In this document: in pieces, positions 20,156 to 32,439 of the stretch | How positions within the stretch are numbered: the stretch's first letter is position 1 | Layout: every line of letters begins with the position of its first letter | Assembly: GCA_013423325.1 (NCBI GenBank) | Contig: BLJB01000062.1 | Location: 1-48,760, forward strand | Reading direction: 5' to 3' | Length of the DNA: 48,760 nucleotides | Source: Usnea hakonensis | Lineage: Eukaryota; Ascomycota; Lecanoromycetes; Lecanorales; Parmeliaceae | Program-made: the position numbers and the translations under genes | The notes under the pieces: model-generated | Told to the model about the DNA's origin: nothing | The model's input: the letters and a program-made list of their open reading frames with translations, nothing else | Database searches by the model: none

Positions 20156-21866
20156 TTAGCCTACATCTTCGCGGGGATAGTACGTAGTCCCATCCCCATT
20201 CGTACACGCTGTATCAGTCGTAATGCATCCCTGTCCTGTGATACTATCGATTCTTCCCAGCATGAACTCTACCAAGACATATGAGGCACTGGGCGTATAC
20301 CGGGGAATCATGTGTCCACTATTTTTTATTTCCACAAATGTTAAACCTCGCTCAGTATGCGTGGTACCAAATACACCAGCTCCAGCCAAAGAGCTTGGAT
20401 TATGCTGAGTGTGATATGGCACAAAAAATTCGTCTGACGGCTTACTCGAAAAGCCTTGAGCGCCGTTCCAGGTCATATTCTGAATCATGAGTAAAGTACC
20501 GTTGGCGATGAGAATATAATCCAAAGCACCATGTGCGATAATAGTCTTATTGAGCTTCTCTATCACACCGGGTAGAATTGAGAGCCCACTTGGAGGAGAG
20601 CCGTCAGAGCCATTTCCAGCAAAGACGTTATTGTTGGTACACTCCATCCATTCCTCTATGGGCGCATTGATAGCTTGCTGAACATCAGTTCGATTGAAAT
20701 AAACAGTCGCTCCGGCGGGAGTGTAATCGAAAGAGCCGGGGAATCCAAGGACATCCCATAGGAGCGGGCAAGTCGTAGCGATTTGGTAAACATCAAAGCA
20801 GGGATTGATGAGCGATTCAGCGGAAAAAATAGCATCCCACAGGTCGCATTGAGCTCCCATAGGAGGATCAGGGAGGGGCCCAGTAGGAGGATATACGAGG
20901 TATTCGTTAAGGAAGGAAGTGTATCCGCAAGAGTCGGCTTGGTCGTGGAGAAAGTTCATGAAAGATGCATTGAGAGAGAAAAGGGGGGCCCAGTAGTCGA
21001 CGTAGGCAACAGCAGGAACTAGGATTGTGTGAGTGAAAGGTCCATTTGGGATATAGGGTGTAGGGCGCTTACTCTGCTGCTGGACCGCTTCCGTGCTAGT
21101 ACTTGGATCGTGAATCAAGATAGACTGAACATCATAGTATGCCGTGTCATTGCTATTCAGCATTGCGTCCGCAATGTAAGGCACATAATACCCTGCATAA
21201 CTTTCCCCAGTGACATAGATTTTGCGGTTCTGCAGTCCAAATGTGTCCACGAAGTTCTTCCAAAAGCCTAAGAATTCTGAAGCAACACCTTTCTCGTCTG
21301 TAACATCTGCAGTTCCCTGCGAAAAGCCGGTGCCAACAGGCTGCTCCACCCAGACCATGTTGGTCAAATTCACCCATGTCCACGGATTCGGAATCGGAGC
21401 AAAAGTGCCATATTGCCAGAGAAAGGGCCCATTTTCCTGCAAAAGACCTTCAAGGGAGCTGCACCCAGGTCCGCCATTGAGCCAAATGGTAATTTCATCT
21501 CTCGCAAGGGGATTAGCAGACGGGAAGTACCAGAAATAGAGTTCTCGAGCCTCATTGGCTTTGGAGGATATGGGCAACAAGCCTGCGTACGACTCGCCGA
21601 TGTCGAAGTGGACGTCTGGAATAGCGGATCCATTTACAGCGAATTCTAGCAGCGGTCAATGCGAATTAAAATAACGTTTGTCATGGAGACTTACTACTTG
21701 TGGTATTCACGTATTGTCGCTTATCGTATTGGGTGAAATGAACGTCCTTTGTTGATCTGGGCGACCTCGGTGCACGCTCTGGCAATGTCTTCCCCACGTG
21801 CTGGGCACTTCTGGCCGCAACGACATAGGCAGTCGCCAAAAGACTGAAGCAAGTGATAATAAGCAT
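20156..21866 (-). CDS. secreted serine carboxypeptidase (S10)
   Basis: Removes C-terminal residues from peptides, probably in the vacuole or outside the cell. Two exons: 21866-21695 and 21645-20156, split by a 49-nt intron (GTAAGT donor, TAG acceptor); 553 aa. It starts MLIITCFSLLATAYVVA, a clear signal peptide, followed by a short pro-region. The family signature WLNGGPGCSS is followed by the catalytic Ser in TGESYAGYYVPY (about residue 206), Asp in AHGALDYILIANG and His in IKNSGHMIPRYTP. Several N-x-S/T sites suggest glycosylation. The string GESYAG also occurs earlier (about residues 74-79, DIGESYAGLLPIS) in the expected N-terminal strand region. The gene stands alone beside accessory DNA. 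Confidence 0.93.
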
Positions 21867-22579
21867 TTTGGAATTGAAATTGTGCAATAACAGGATGCGC
21901 AGATGGAATGTTGCGAGGACGCGGACTTGCCTTACTTGCCTCGGCGGACAGCTTTCAAACGACACTAATGCGTAAGGCACCGCATTGTGAATTTGTGTTA
22001 AAGTAAATCCGTACCGATCATGTACCTCGGAGTTCAATCAGTGGTTCAACAGTAATACTTTAGGATTCCGTGACATGGCAATTGGTCTCTTTGAGGTGCA
22101 TACAGCAAGCTGCAGTCCGGACCTGCCATTTTCGTACATTGATCCCTTCGCTTCTGCTCCCCTGTAGCGCTAAGAATGACCTGATATGGAAGGTGCGGGA
22201 GTGTCATGAACTCCGGACGACGCTACTTTGCATTAACTGTAATTACTTAAGCTTGCCGCTAAAACACTTTTACCGGGTTTCTCTATTGCATGTCTGAACT
22301 CTACCATAGAGTACGGTGGCAATGATGGATCCCTACGACATAGTCACCAATGAATGACCTTTCAAGTTGCTACTTCTCGTCAATGCGGCTTCCCCGATTA
22401 CTAAGAGCAGAATCTATGTTTCAATAGAGACCGCTCAACGACTCTTAAAGTCTGATCGCGCCCGGAAATGGTATTTAATCTCTGCAAGTTGGTACCGGCT
22501 ATCCTTGTACATATTATAAAGGCCGGCTGTCTTGCACTCCGCCGATTGATCCTACCAACCCAGAGCTCCGAGACAAGCC
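21867..22579. other. intergenic, promoter of the carboxypeptidase and of a possible small gene
   Basis: The left part holds the upstream region of the carboxypeptidase gene. On the plus strand a TATAAAG (about 22516) lies roughly 65 bp before the ATG at 22580. No other gene is seen. Confidence 0.4.
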
Positions 22580-22810
22580 ATGTGCGTTCCAGAAAATCTT
22601 GAAAATCTCCAGAGAATCACAATTAAGACATTAGTGACATTAGTGACATTAGTGACATTAGTGACATTGATAGTTATTTTCCAACACGGCCATTCCTCCT
22701 CTCACACTAAAGAAGACCATTCTAGGGCAACAGTGTACGTGGTACTTGATAGCTCGAAATACAAACTAGGAAGGGCTTCCCTGCACCTAGCTAGATGCTG
22801 GTCGGGCTAG
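22580..22810 (+). CDS. possible small protein containing LVT repeats
   Basis: 76 codons from ATG 22580 (MCVPENLENLQRITIKT), with an LVTLVTLVTLVTL stretch encoded by the 9-bp minisatellite and then a polar tail. A TATA box sits at a plausible distance upstream. No family is recognised and the repeat could be what keeps the frame open, so this is weak. Confidence 0.25.
   Translation: MCVPENLENLQRITIKTLVTLVTLVTLVTLIVIFQHGHSSSHTKEDHSRATVYVVLDSSKYKLGRASLHLARCWSG
22627..22668 (+). repeat. 9-bp tandem repeat (GACATTAGT)n
   Basis: Four perfect 9-bp units plus a partial fifth. The unit length is a multiple of three, so copy-number changes would keep the reading frame. Confidence 0.9.
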
Positions 22811-22895
22811 GTTTGCGCCCCCAAACGACATATCTTAGGGAGAGAACGCGTCAACTGGACATTCTGGATTCGGTTGGATGAGGTATAAGGGAATC

Positions 22896-24158
22896 TTACA
22901 AGTCATTCTGCGCATGTATAGATCTGTCCTCTAGATCCTTTCTAACTTTACTCAACATAACCTGTAGCTCCTCGGGAGACCATCCCAGGATGCGGGTGAA
23001 CAGTACAAGCGAGAAGCCTTCGAGTCCCTCTCTGAGTTGTACTAAGTTGAAAGCTCCAACCTCCTTCTATGTGCGTAAATAGATCATCAGTTGCGGCCTT
23101 TCTGAGAAGTTGGGACGAGGTTTCTTGTTTTACTTACCATTTGCCTGTCCTTCGGCCATAAGCCTACAGGTGTCCTGAGTTTTACACAGTGGACGTCTTC
23201 GAAACCCGCCGCACGAACCCATTCTTCCAAGTAGATTCCAGGACGCCCGGTACGTCCACCGACTCTTGCTGCTCTCTCAAAGTCTGCGTTCCACTTCTCA
23301 AGCCAGGAGCCTCTCATCGATCCATCCTCAGAGTAAATGATGAAGTCTCCGTCTTGAAACTCAACGAAGCCGCCAGGATCCAAGTTATCGTAGCAGGTCT
23401 GAACAAGCTTCGGCCAGTCTGCTATTGAGCCGGCCATGAAACGGGAATGGATGTAGTCGAATTTGGTTGGATGCGTCCACGGTGCCTCAACGTCGTCCAC
23501 TTCAAACTTGACGTTTCGAGGTACCATATTAGGCTGGACGGGGCTGAAGTCATTCCCAATCACTTCAGCGTCTGGATAGGCATCGCCCATCTCTATACAC
23601 CAAATGCCAGTTCCTGTTCCGATATCTAAGATGCGCCCAGGGTTTGTGAGCGGCGCAAGATGGAGTCTTCCTCCCATCATTTTGGTCAACATCTCATGAT
23701 GGATATCCATACGATCTTGCTCCCGCTCATCATTCGGAAAGACATAAGTGCCCTCCCTGAAGGCATGATAACGGCGACCATACCTGGTTGGGAAATTCAG
23801 CACACTTGAAGAGAGTGACGCAGTGTACGTGGAACTATTTTAGCTTGAGTGGCTGGACTATACTAGCTAGAGGTATCAGGTTGACTTACATTTCATCACT
23901 ATAAGCAGAATTGCTATCGTCGATAACAATGTGGCCTTCCGCTTGTACTGGGAATTGTACTGATGCGTGGACGGGTGGAAGTACTGATGCGTGAACGGGT
24001 GGAAGTACGGATGGCTGTACAGGTGGTTGTACTGGCGCTTGTTCAGCTTGCATTTCTGTCCGGGATTCTGTTTGTGTAAATTGCATTGGCGCCTGGGCTG
24101 CTGGATGCAGGGGTTTGCTGGTCTGATCGTGTACTTCGGCTGCGGATAGTGTAGACAT
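22896..24158 (-). CDS. LaeA-like S-adenosylmethionine-dependent methyltransferase
   Basis: Class I methyltransferase of the fungal LaeA/TAM-type group; the substrate is unknown. Three exons: 24158-23890, 23834-23138 and 23066-22896, with introns of 55 and 71 nt, both with GTAAGT donors; 378 aa. Residues 1-85 are Pro/Val/Gln-rich with repeats of PPVHASV, probably disordered. The second exon continues STYTASLSSSVLNFPTRYGRRYHAF, a typical start of the fold, then SAM motif I ILDIGTGTGIW (about residues 158-168), NDFSPVQP, and GGFVEFQDGD. The third exon supplies EVGAFNLVQLREGLEGFSL and a polar end. Some relatives regulate secondary metabolism or development; no gene cluster is visible here. Confidence 0.92.
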
Positions 24159-25160
24159 AGTTTGGAGCTTTGAAGGAAGATATTTTCATATGATTCAATC
24201 GCAATCGGCAGAAAAGCAAGAAACAGACCTCTTTGAGTTCAGCGGGGCCATCGGTCTGATCGAATTCTCGGTAGGCTGCGTTCCCGACTCGCCCCGTGCC
24301 TAGGACCGAGAGTTTCCGGTATTATTAGCTTTCATGGTGAGCTTGGCTCTGTTCAGTATTCCTCCAGTCAAGCCTATCAAGACTCAATCACACATTCTCT
24401 ATTATTGCTTCAGCCAGTCTTCCGCGGAGTAAAACTGTAAAAGGGGTAATTGGTTGCACCCGACCCGAGGAACTGCTTCCGAGGCAAACGGGACCTTGAA
24501 TTTTTCCAAGGTAGTGCCAACAGAGTGGCTCCCCGAGCATCAAGTCATATCATTTCTCGATATTAGAGTATACGGCTTGCACATCGATCCTGTTCTAGAC
24601 CAATGCCGCATGGATCTGGCCAGACTCCAAAAATAGCATATTCTATCCATGCTGCAATAGAAGCTAAGGGGTATGCGATACATAAAACTTACTTTCCTTA
24701 CTCTAGAGTACTCTCGAGTATGATATTCGAAGATGCAGCTTGAAATACGTCTCATGAAAATCGTCTTTAAGAGGACCTTCACTTTAGATTGTCGCAACAA
24801 AAGTACCAACCCTCAATTACCAATGTCGTCTGTCTTCGCATACTGCCATAGTAGCCAATCACTCTCCAGTCCATTGACTCTTTATAGAGGATCTATAAAA
24901 TTCGAATATAGTCTCTTAGAGATTTATAGAAGGTTATCACATCTGAAATACTCTAGTATCGTCAAAAGCACGACAAACGGTCGCCTAAAATATTTCAGCC
25001 CTATCAATTTTGGCACAAGTGACATCATCAGCCTTTCCAACCAGAATACAACAGAATTTCCCCTCCCCCTCCTCCCACACAAACAATACAACCCCTTCCT
25101 ACCAGAAACAAGACCAACCCCAACAACCACCGAACCCAACTCCAAACCCACTCTCCCACT
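24159..25160. promoter_or_regulatory. 1-kb divergent intergenic region
   Basis: Lies between the methyltransferase start and the hypothetical gene at 25161. The last 150 bp are C/A-rich (CCCCTCC, ACCCCAAC), as in strong fungal leaders. Longer frames here lack support. Confidence 0.45.
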
Positions 25161-25790
25161 ATGTCCAAAGAATACGAAGGCCAAGACCCCATGGCCCTCG
25201 CCCTCCAAGCAGAGCGCGACCTCAACTCCCACCAAGCCAAACACGGCTCCAGCACCGCCGACTCCAGTACAACAGCTCCTCCCTGCCCCCCCTTCTTTCT
25301 CCCCAATCCCACTGAACAAGAACTCACCTCCTCTTTCTTAGCCACCGAATCCGGCGTCGACACCTCCGTCACCGAAAAATTCCCCGGCAGCACCATAAAA
25401 GTCGGTTCCGCGGCCTCGGGGGCCGGCGACAACCGCGAGATCCCCGTCGACGAGGGCGGCGATTTGATTTCCAAGCCTGGGGAGAAGGGTGCATCGGGGC
25501 AGTGAGTTGTTTTTTAATTTTCAATTCGTTGAGCGCTCCGAAAGCCAGATTCATACATGATTGATGCGTCGAGCGGTGGGCGGGCGATTCGCACAAGACA
25601 AGAAAGATGAAGAGAGAATGGCGCTAACTCCTTCTTCTTGCACCCACAAAGCCCCACAAAAGCGCGAGATTTCGAAGGACCGGGCGGACCGGAGACGAAG
25701 CAGGCGCTTTACGAAGAAGCGAATCCGGGGAACGACGACGTGAGGAATAATGTGAGGCAGGGGACCGATACGATTAGGCCGTCGGGGTAG
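25161..25790 (+). CDS. conserved fungal hypothetical protein
   Basis: Two exons: 25161-25501 and 25652-25790, with a 150-nt intron (GTGAGT donor, GCTAAC branch point, pyrimidine tract, AAAG acceptor); 159 aa. It starts MSKEYEGQDPMALALQAERD, then a variable Ser/Pro section, ESGVDTSVTEKFPGS, GSAASGAGDNREIP, and in exon 2 DFEGPGGPETKQALYEEANP and NDDVRNNVRQGTDTIRP. I believe this is a small hydrophilic protein widespread in filamentous fungi; I know no function for it. There is no signal peptide or membrane segment. The second exon is supported by the resumed family-like sequence and the correct phase. Confidence 0.8.
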
Positions 25791-26814
25791 TTGAAAAAAG
25801 GATGCTAGAGAGGGGCAAATGCGCACGGGGAAAAAAAGGATCTGAGCATGCGATACAATGAATGGCAGTATTTTGACCCTACGGATGAGTGAGATCCGTG
25901 AAAAAGGAATGGACTGCGTGCGTCTGTCGATGCCATGCTGAGTGCAAACTCTACAGCTGCAAATCTCCACGATTGGTTGCTCAAGCGATGATTGCAGTTC
26001 AAGACATGGGTGCTTGAGCAGCCACACCGGACAATCCGTTCCTCTGCACTTAATTCGTCGGTACTCAACCATTCCTGCTCCAGTCATTCATGAACCCCAT
26101 CTCAAGCTCCATGCTTCCCTCCTCCCCAGTGTCCTCTCATCAATATCGCTAACGAGACACGACTTACAAGGCGTACCATTGAGATCTACGTAGTGAACAA
26201 GTGGACCGACATGAGAGGCAGGACGTCCCAAGCCCGATAGCCCATCACACGATAACAGATTATGAGGCAGCAAGAAGCGGGATGACGTTGAAACATGGGT
26301 ATCATTGATCTATCTGCTGCGAAAAAGCACGCCAGCAAAATATCCAAGCCACTTGCCAACGCCATCGTGGGTTGCACATGAAGGTAGCGAGATCTAACCA
26401 GCTTTTCGGTGCACTATATGATAAATTTGAACGTTGTGGAGCGATCAGGTATGGAAATGCGAGAAATGACATGCATGCTGTGTTGCCTATTCGCCAGATC
26501 GCCTGTAGTCTGGGTGGAGTAATGCTCCAATTCAAGCATTGCTAGTGTGCGTGGACACCGAAAACAAACCAAAGTCATATCAACCACACTGGTGTTGTGA
26601 GAATACGTTGCCTTGATGACGCCTTTCCTGATCTCTCTTATCCTGTCGAACTAGCGCCTATATAGACAATCTGACCGTTGTGAGAATCAGCCTCACGGTT
26701 ATAGCAAGTACCGTGTGATATAAGTTCTGCGCTTGCGAACGAATGCTGTCAAATATTCCTGGCTCCTTTGAAGGCAATCATCCTCTCAACAGCTCTCAAG
26801 GCACTAAGTTTCGA
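25791..26814. other. 1-kb intergenic region, no supported gene
   Basis: Minus-strand frames of 60-178 codons occur but have no domains, poor composition, and overlap one another. It separates the hypothetical gene and the 3' end of the chromatin remodeller. Confidence 0.5.
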
Positions 26815-29800
26815 TCAATGCGCTTTTGCAACTTTTCCGCCATTTGTCTGTCTCGAGAGTACTTGGCGGTCGATGATAGGGTGCTGACTAGGAGTAGGGT
26901 TGGGTCCGGGTTGGCTCAACGTCCGTAGGGCTGCCGCTCGCGCTTCTTCCTCCAGTCTCCTCTTTTGCCTGATAGAGCCAATGAGACCCGTGAGCTTCTT
27001 CTTCGCTAGCTCTTTGAGCTCCGCAGACTCGGTACTATGCTTGATTGCTTCTAGCATAGCTTGAAGTTGAGTTATCGAATTAATGTGAGGGCATATCCTA
27101 CCCCTACCGAAATGGGCAATTCCACACAGAGGGCAGTATTCGACTCCAGCGAGTTTTAGAGGACAGCGTCCCGGTGGGTGGTAGTTCCCACATGCAGGAC
27201 ATGTAGCCGGAGGACTTTTCGCCCCATCCAACACTGGGATTTGAGGTGGTAATTGACCAGAAGCCATGAGTGGCACTTGGGCGCGTTTGAAGACGGGAAC
27301 TGCAGTTGTCAACAGTCGATTGGGGGTTACGCTGGAATGAGCTTACCAGAATTCTTTGGCGATGAAACCATTGAGCTATGCATACTGCGAGGGCGACGAG
27401 CATCAGACTCCAGTCCATCAGAAGCGACGACTTCAGCGCCTTCCTCTTCACTCTCTAGTTCGTCCTCGCTCTCATCTCGCTCTTGGAAATCGGTATCGCT
27501 ATCCGAGTCTGGTGCCCTTCGACTATGTTTGGTGCCCATTGGGGATAATTCCTGGTATCGCGCTGTCTGCGTAGAGTAATCGACAGCCTGTAGGAAGTAA
27601 GCCAAAGCCATTAAAGGAAAAGGCCAGCAATGAAGAATTTTCCAATATCCAGATGATCAACGTACCTGACGCTTGCGTCTTCCTCGTCCGAAATCTGCAG
27701 CGCGTGCAGCGGCCTCAGCAGCTGCTTCACGCTCACGTTCCTTGAGAATGTTCTCCCATATAGAAGGATCTGCTTCTGGCTCAGGCGCATCCGCATTTCC
27801 TAGATTATCTTCCAAGACGCCTTTGTCATTAGCCCAAACTCGAGCAAAGCTAAATTGCGACTCGGCAGAGTCATCATTGCCGGCTTTGGTGTCCTCAATC
27901 TGGCTGCGATCTAAAAGTCGGTTCACAGAAGCAGAGTCATAATGTATGTCCTGAGTATCATCGTCTTTGAATAGAGCCTCTGTGCCATACTTCAGTATTG
28001 ATTCGAGATCTAACCCTGCATCGTCTTCAGTGTCCATTTGTTCGATAAGCACATGATCAAGAGCCATCTTCTTCTTCCCAATCTGCATGATCTTCTCCTC
28101 GGCGGTGTTTCGAGTAGTCAGCTGGAATACGAGAACCTTCTTCTTTTGTCCTATCCTATGTGCACGTGAGAGTGCCTGGATATCCTGATGAGGATTGAAG
28201 TCTGGGTCGAGTATGATTACAGTGTCAGCGGTAGCAAGATTTATTCCTACGCCTCCAGCGCGAGTAGAAAGCAAGAAAGCAAATATTGGCGAATCTGGAG
28301 CATTAAACTCGTCTATCCGTTTTTGTTTCTGTAGAGATCCTATGCTGCCGTCGAGACGCTGATAAAACAGCCCGAGACCCGCAAGGAAATCTTCAACCAT
28401 ATCAAGCATATCGAGGAATTGGCTGAAGATCAAGACGCGATGACCTCGCTCTTGCAATTTTGGCAGCATGATTTCTAGGAGTTGCAATTTAGATGATGCT
28501 TCTACTAGATTTCGATGTGAAATGACATGATTGGCATTTCTCTCCTCGATGTCCTTGCTGTAAACGAATGGATGAGCTAAACATTTGCGTAGTTGCATCA
28601 ATATGTTGTTCAGATTGGTGCGTTCGGTTTTTCCAAGAGCTCGCTTGCTTGGCCCAACGATGGACTTGATCAATTCGGGATTCTTGGCTAGGATCGACTT
28701 GTAGAGCTTTTTCTGTAGGATTGACATAGTGACTGGGAGAATGATTTGGGCCATGGCTGGCAGAAATTTCAGCACACCTGCCTTCGTTCGCCTGAGGAAG
28801 TATTGTCGTAGTTTCTCGTGCAGTTGAGCAACATTTTCTTTTGTCAACGTGGTGTATTGTTCTTCCAAAGCCTCCGCATTAATCGAAGAGTCTAAAAATT
28901 GCAGCAGATTGAAAAGCTCCCGGGCATTGTTTTGTAAAGGTGTACCTATATTTTGTTAAAAAGAAAGGGCTTTTTTCAAGCCAGGGCTGCTTACCTGTTA
29001 AGAGCAATTTGAAGGGAGGCCTCAAAGCGTTCAGTGCGCCATAAAGGATATTTTTGTCGCTCTTTAGCCGTTGGCCTTCATCCACAATTAAGCCTTGCCA
29101 ACGGATCCCTTTGAACTTGGAACGAAATTCGGGATCCTGTGCGGCTTCGTAAGACGTCACGACAACGTGACATCTAAGTTCTTTGCCACCTGCAGGAAAA
29201 AGCTCATGCTCTAACGCGAGCTTTCTTGATCTTGCCGAACCATAGTATGTGACAACTCTAATTGACGGGGCCCATTGCTTAATTTCACGTCTCCAGTTTG
29301 GACATGTGGAATTTGGTACGACAACGAGGAACGGCCAACAATTGTGAACCTGCTGTAGAGTTGCTAAGAAACCAATCACTTGAATTGTCTTGCCAAGGCC
29401 CATCTCATCCGCCAGTATAGCATTTTTCTCTTTATACCACTGGTAGTAGAGCCAATTAAGGCCCTCCATTTGGTACTCCATAAGTTCACCTCCGGTCAAG
29501 CTTGCTGGCTGGCTCTTCAACTCGAGCTCGCTACCAAAGTCTTGAATCCGGACCTTGGTTAGATGGGTACTGAGGGTGTGCTTTGCAGGAAGTCGAATGT
29601 ATGAGCCCATGACCCAATCCTCGTAAGCGGCCTTGAAATCGCTCCACCGCTCAGGATCTTCTGGCGAGGGGGGTTCTGTCCAGACAGCGTCCTCGTACCC
29701 TAAACCTTTGAATTTGACAAAGATTTTGCTGATCTCTTTGATGCGGGCTTTGGCGATCTTCTCCGAGGGAGCGTTCACAATGTTCGTGTACTCAACGTCA

Positions 29801-31980
29801 AGAACAATGTCTATCCTAAAGTACTCTTCCGGTACCGCTTCTTCGGTGCTCATCTTTGGTAAGTTGGTCATGTTATCTTTCTTGGCGAAGGCTTTGAGGG
29901 TTGCGGAGGCTGCAACACCCCAAACCCAAGCACCGGGCATCCACTGGACTTTGAAAAAAGACATCTTTTTCCACTTCACAAGATACTCTTTGGTGTCTTC
30001 GTCAATCATGTCAACAGTCTGCCCCGGCTCATAGCTATCTATGTTTGCAGGGCGCCAAGCTATGAGAGTTTCGACGTCTCCAGGAGCATCAACGCAGTCT
30101 TTGCATTGCCAGTCTTGATTATATTCGATGAAACGCGCTTCCGCTATCTCTTCCTCCGTCATGTCTTTGAGATTCTGGCCTCTCTGCGGTAAGTGGTGCA
30201 TGTGACATGCTCGATAGCATTTTGTGCATCGGAAGAGAAGGTGCTTCGGATTGTTGACCAAGTCTGTAAGAACATCTATAATTGGATCTTCCCCAAGGTT
30301 GTCTTCTCGTTCTTTCTGCTCGTCTTTGGCTGTTTTGCGCTCCCGGAAGGCTGTTGTTGATAAGCCAGGCTCGTGGCAAGAGAAACACAAGCCTTGATCC
30401 GGAGCGAGAGGGTCCTTTTGTCTGGCAATACCAACACATCGACGACATTGGAGAATGAAGTCCTTCGCTCCGATCTTGCTGACGAGATGGTCACGACCTG
30501 TCCGTGGACCTAGGCATTTCTGGTGGAAGGAGGAAGTACACCCTTGACAGAAGACGAGCACGCCTTTTACTTCGTCATTGTCCTCTTCTTTGCATACATC
30601 ACAAAGCTGGAAGTGGCGAAGTCGGAATTCATCGTCAGACGAAAGTTCCTTGAAAATCTCTTTTGCAACAGCATATCTGGTAACACTAGTAGCAGTAGCC
30701 GTCTCTGGGATATCGTCTTCTCCGACCTCTCGCATGTCTGGGATTCCTCCTACGTTGCGACCTGATCTCCGAGAAACTTTCGTCGATTCGGCGTCAGGTT
30801 TTGTGGGTCCGCGAAGCAACTTTCTCGTCGTCTTTAAACCTAATCGGCTGGATGACTGTCGTTTACGTTTTCCGAGCTGAATCGGATCGTCATCGCTCTC
30901 ATCATCGGACAACTCTTCTGCTATAGGTATATCAGAGTAGTTGATCCGCTTTTTAGCGGCAGTACGCGTGGCTCTCTCACGGCGGACTCGAACATCAGAA
31001 CGCCGCTTCCCTTTCCCAGAATATTCATCAGCATCAGATAGCGAGGACAGTGACAGCGACTCCAGCTGTGACTGGGACTTGCGCTGTCGAAGCGTTCTGC
31101 TCATTGAATTGGTCTTGAAACGACTGGATTGACGACGACCTCGTGTCTTTGATGTTGATGATATCGCCATAGATAGCTCGTCGTCTGATAACAGAGCTGA
31201 ATTGATTGAGTCAGATTCGTGTACTAATTGATGGCTGAAGTTGGCTATGAGGGTAGATCTATTTGGGAGTTTCCGCAGCTCATCAAATGAGATCTGCAGG
31301 TCCAGAATAATTTATCAGTAATCTTAAGCTATTGCCACGCTTTTGGTGAAGAAGGGTGGAGATTTGCGTTATATTTGGTGGACTCTAAAGGAAAGTGTAG
31401 AAAGGTGCGTTGAATGGGTGATCAATTGATTGAGGTTAAACAGTGGAAGTAATGACATGCGAAGGAGTCAAGCGTAAGAGTTGAAAGTAAGGGTAGATGA
31501 AGCCGAGGGAACATGTGTCAAAGTAATGGAACAGCTAGGAAAGTAACTTACAACGTCCTCACTGCCGTCTGAAAATAGCACAAGATACTCGACAAAACCA
31601 GCATCGTCGTATTCCTCCAAAATCTGATCCACTCCATCATCTTCTACAAAGACCTTGTACTCCCAACGGTTTTTTGCCGGAGGAACGACGACGGCAAAGC
31701 CATCTCTCTTTACAGCCTTTTCGTATAGTATTTCGCCGCGATTCGAAAAGGGGACTGGGGAGAGCTTTTGTGATTGTGTGAAAGGTAGGTCGAATTGCAT
31801 AGCGGTTAATTCGGGCTCAATGTCGTGGTTCGTTTCACTTCCAGTAGCTGTGACACGCTCCGCGTCTCGGGCAGGTTCGCTTTGATTATCGTCCATTTCC
31901 TTGACTTCATTGTGTGGGAGCATGTCGATGTCTATCAACGCGTCGGCATTTGCCGTAGCGGACACACGCTCTTCCTCCAT
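26815..31980 (-). CDS. PHD/SNF2-type chromatin remodelling ATPase (Mit1-like)
   Basis: An ATP-driven nucleosome remodeller in the nucleus, of CHD3/Mi-2 type and most like Mit1 of the SHREC silencing complex. Five exons: 31980-31552, 31293-28995, 28945-27666, 27587-27347 and 27299-26815 (introns 258, 49, 78, 47 nt); 1577 aa. Order: acidic N-terminus; basic Ser/Arg-rich region; Cys-rich PHD-type fingers (about residues 370-545); a chromo-like segment near KEYLVKWKKMSFFKVQW; SNF2 ATPase with DEMGLGKT (near 770) and DEGQRLK; helicase C domain (about 1060-1195) with STRAGGVGINL and ALSRAHRIGQ; acidic stretch; C-terminal zinc motif CPACGNYH...CPLCGIAHF. DEGQ replaces the usual DEAH/DEGH. The start ATG at 31980 is the first in frame; an additional upstream exon is possible. 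Confidence 0.9.
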
Positions 31981-32439
31981 GTGAGCTTCACCTTGGGAGC
32001 TGCCACTGCCTGGACAGTTTTCATGCACTCAATGAGAGACTGGCCATCGAAGAGAGGTGCAGTTTTAAGAGGTAATTGAAGCTGGAGGAATGGCCGTGCT
32101 GAAGTTATGCCCTATCCAGCAGCTGGTTGTTTCTATTATGAGTTCTGTCTTGAGCTCTCAGGATTGAGAACTCGCACTCTAAGGCTGGAAGTGGAGACGT
32201 AGTGTTCTTACGCCTCTCATAATATGTACTGCACGCTGCCAGACACCGTAATGAAAATTGTAGGTTGAAAATGAATGTAGAGTGGAATATAAAATTCAGC
32301 TGTAGAACTCCAAACCTACTTCTACGCGCATCCCTGTCACTCACGGCTGAACTTCGGTTATAAACACTTTTGCGATCTCGCGCAGCCGCTTCGAGCAATC
32401 GAAGCATCCTAGATACCTAGTAGTGATTTATTAGATGCC
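31981..32439. promoter_or_regulatory. divergent promoter region (remodeller / hydrolase)
   Basis: About 460 bp between divergent starts. No distinctive motif was identified. Confidence 0.4.

Noticed and set aside
24733..25341. 202-codon frame running into the hypothetical gene
   Set aside because: Its C-terminal third is the out-of-frame reading of the C-rich leader and of exon 1 of the 25161 gene; the other frame has the family-like sequence and continues correctly after the intron.
25551..26087. 178-codon minus-strand frame
   Set aside because: It covers exon 2 and the intron of the supported + gene and has no recognisable domain.
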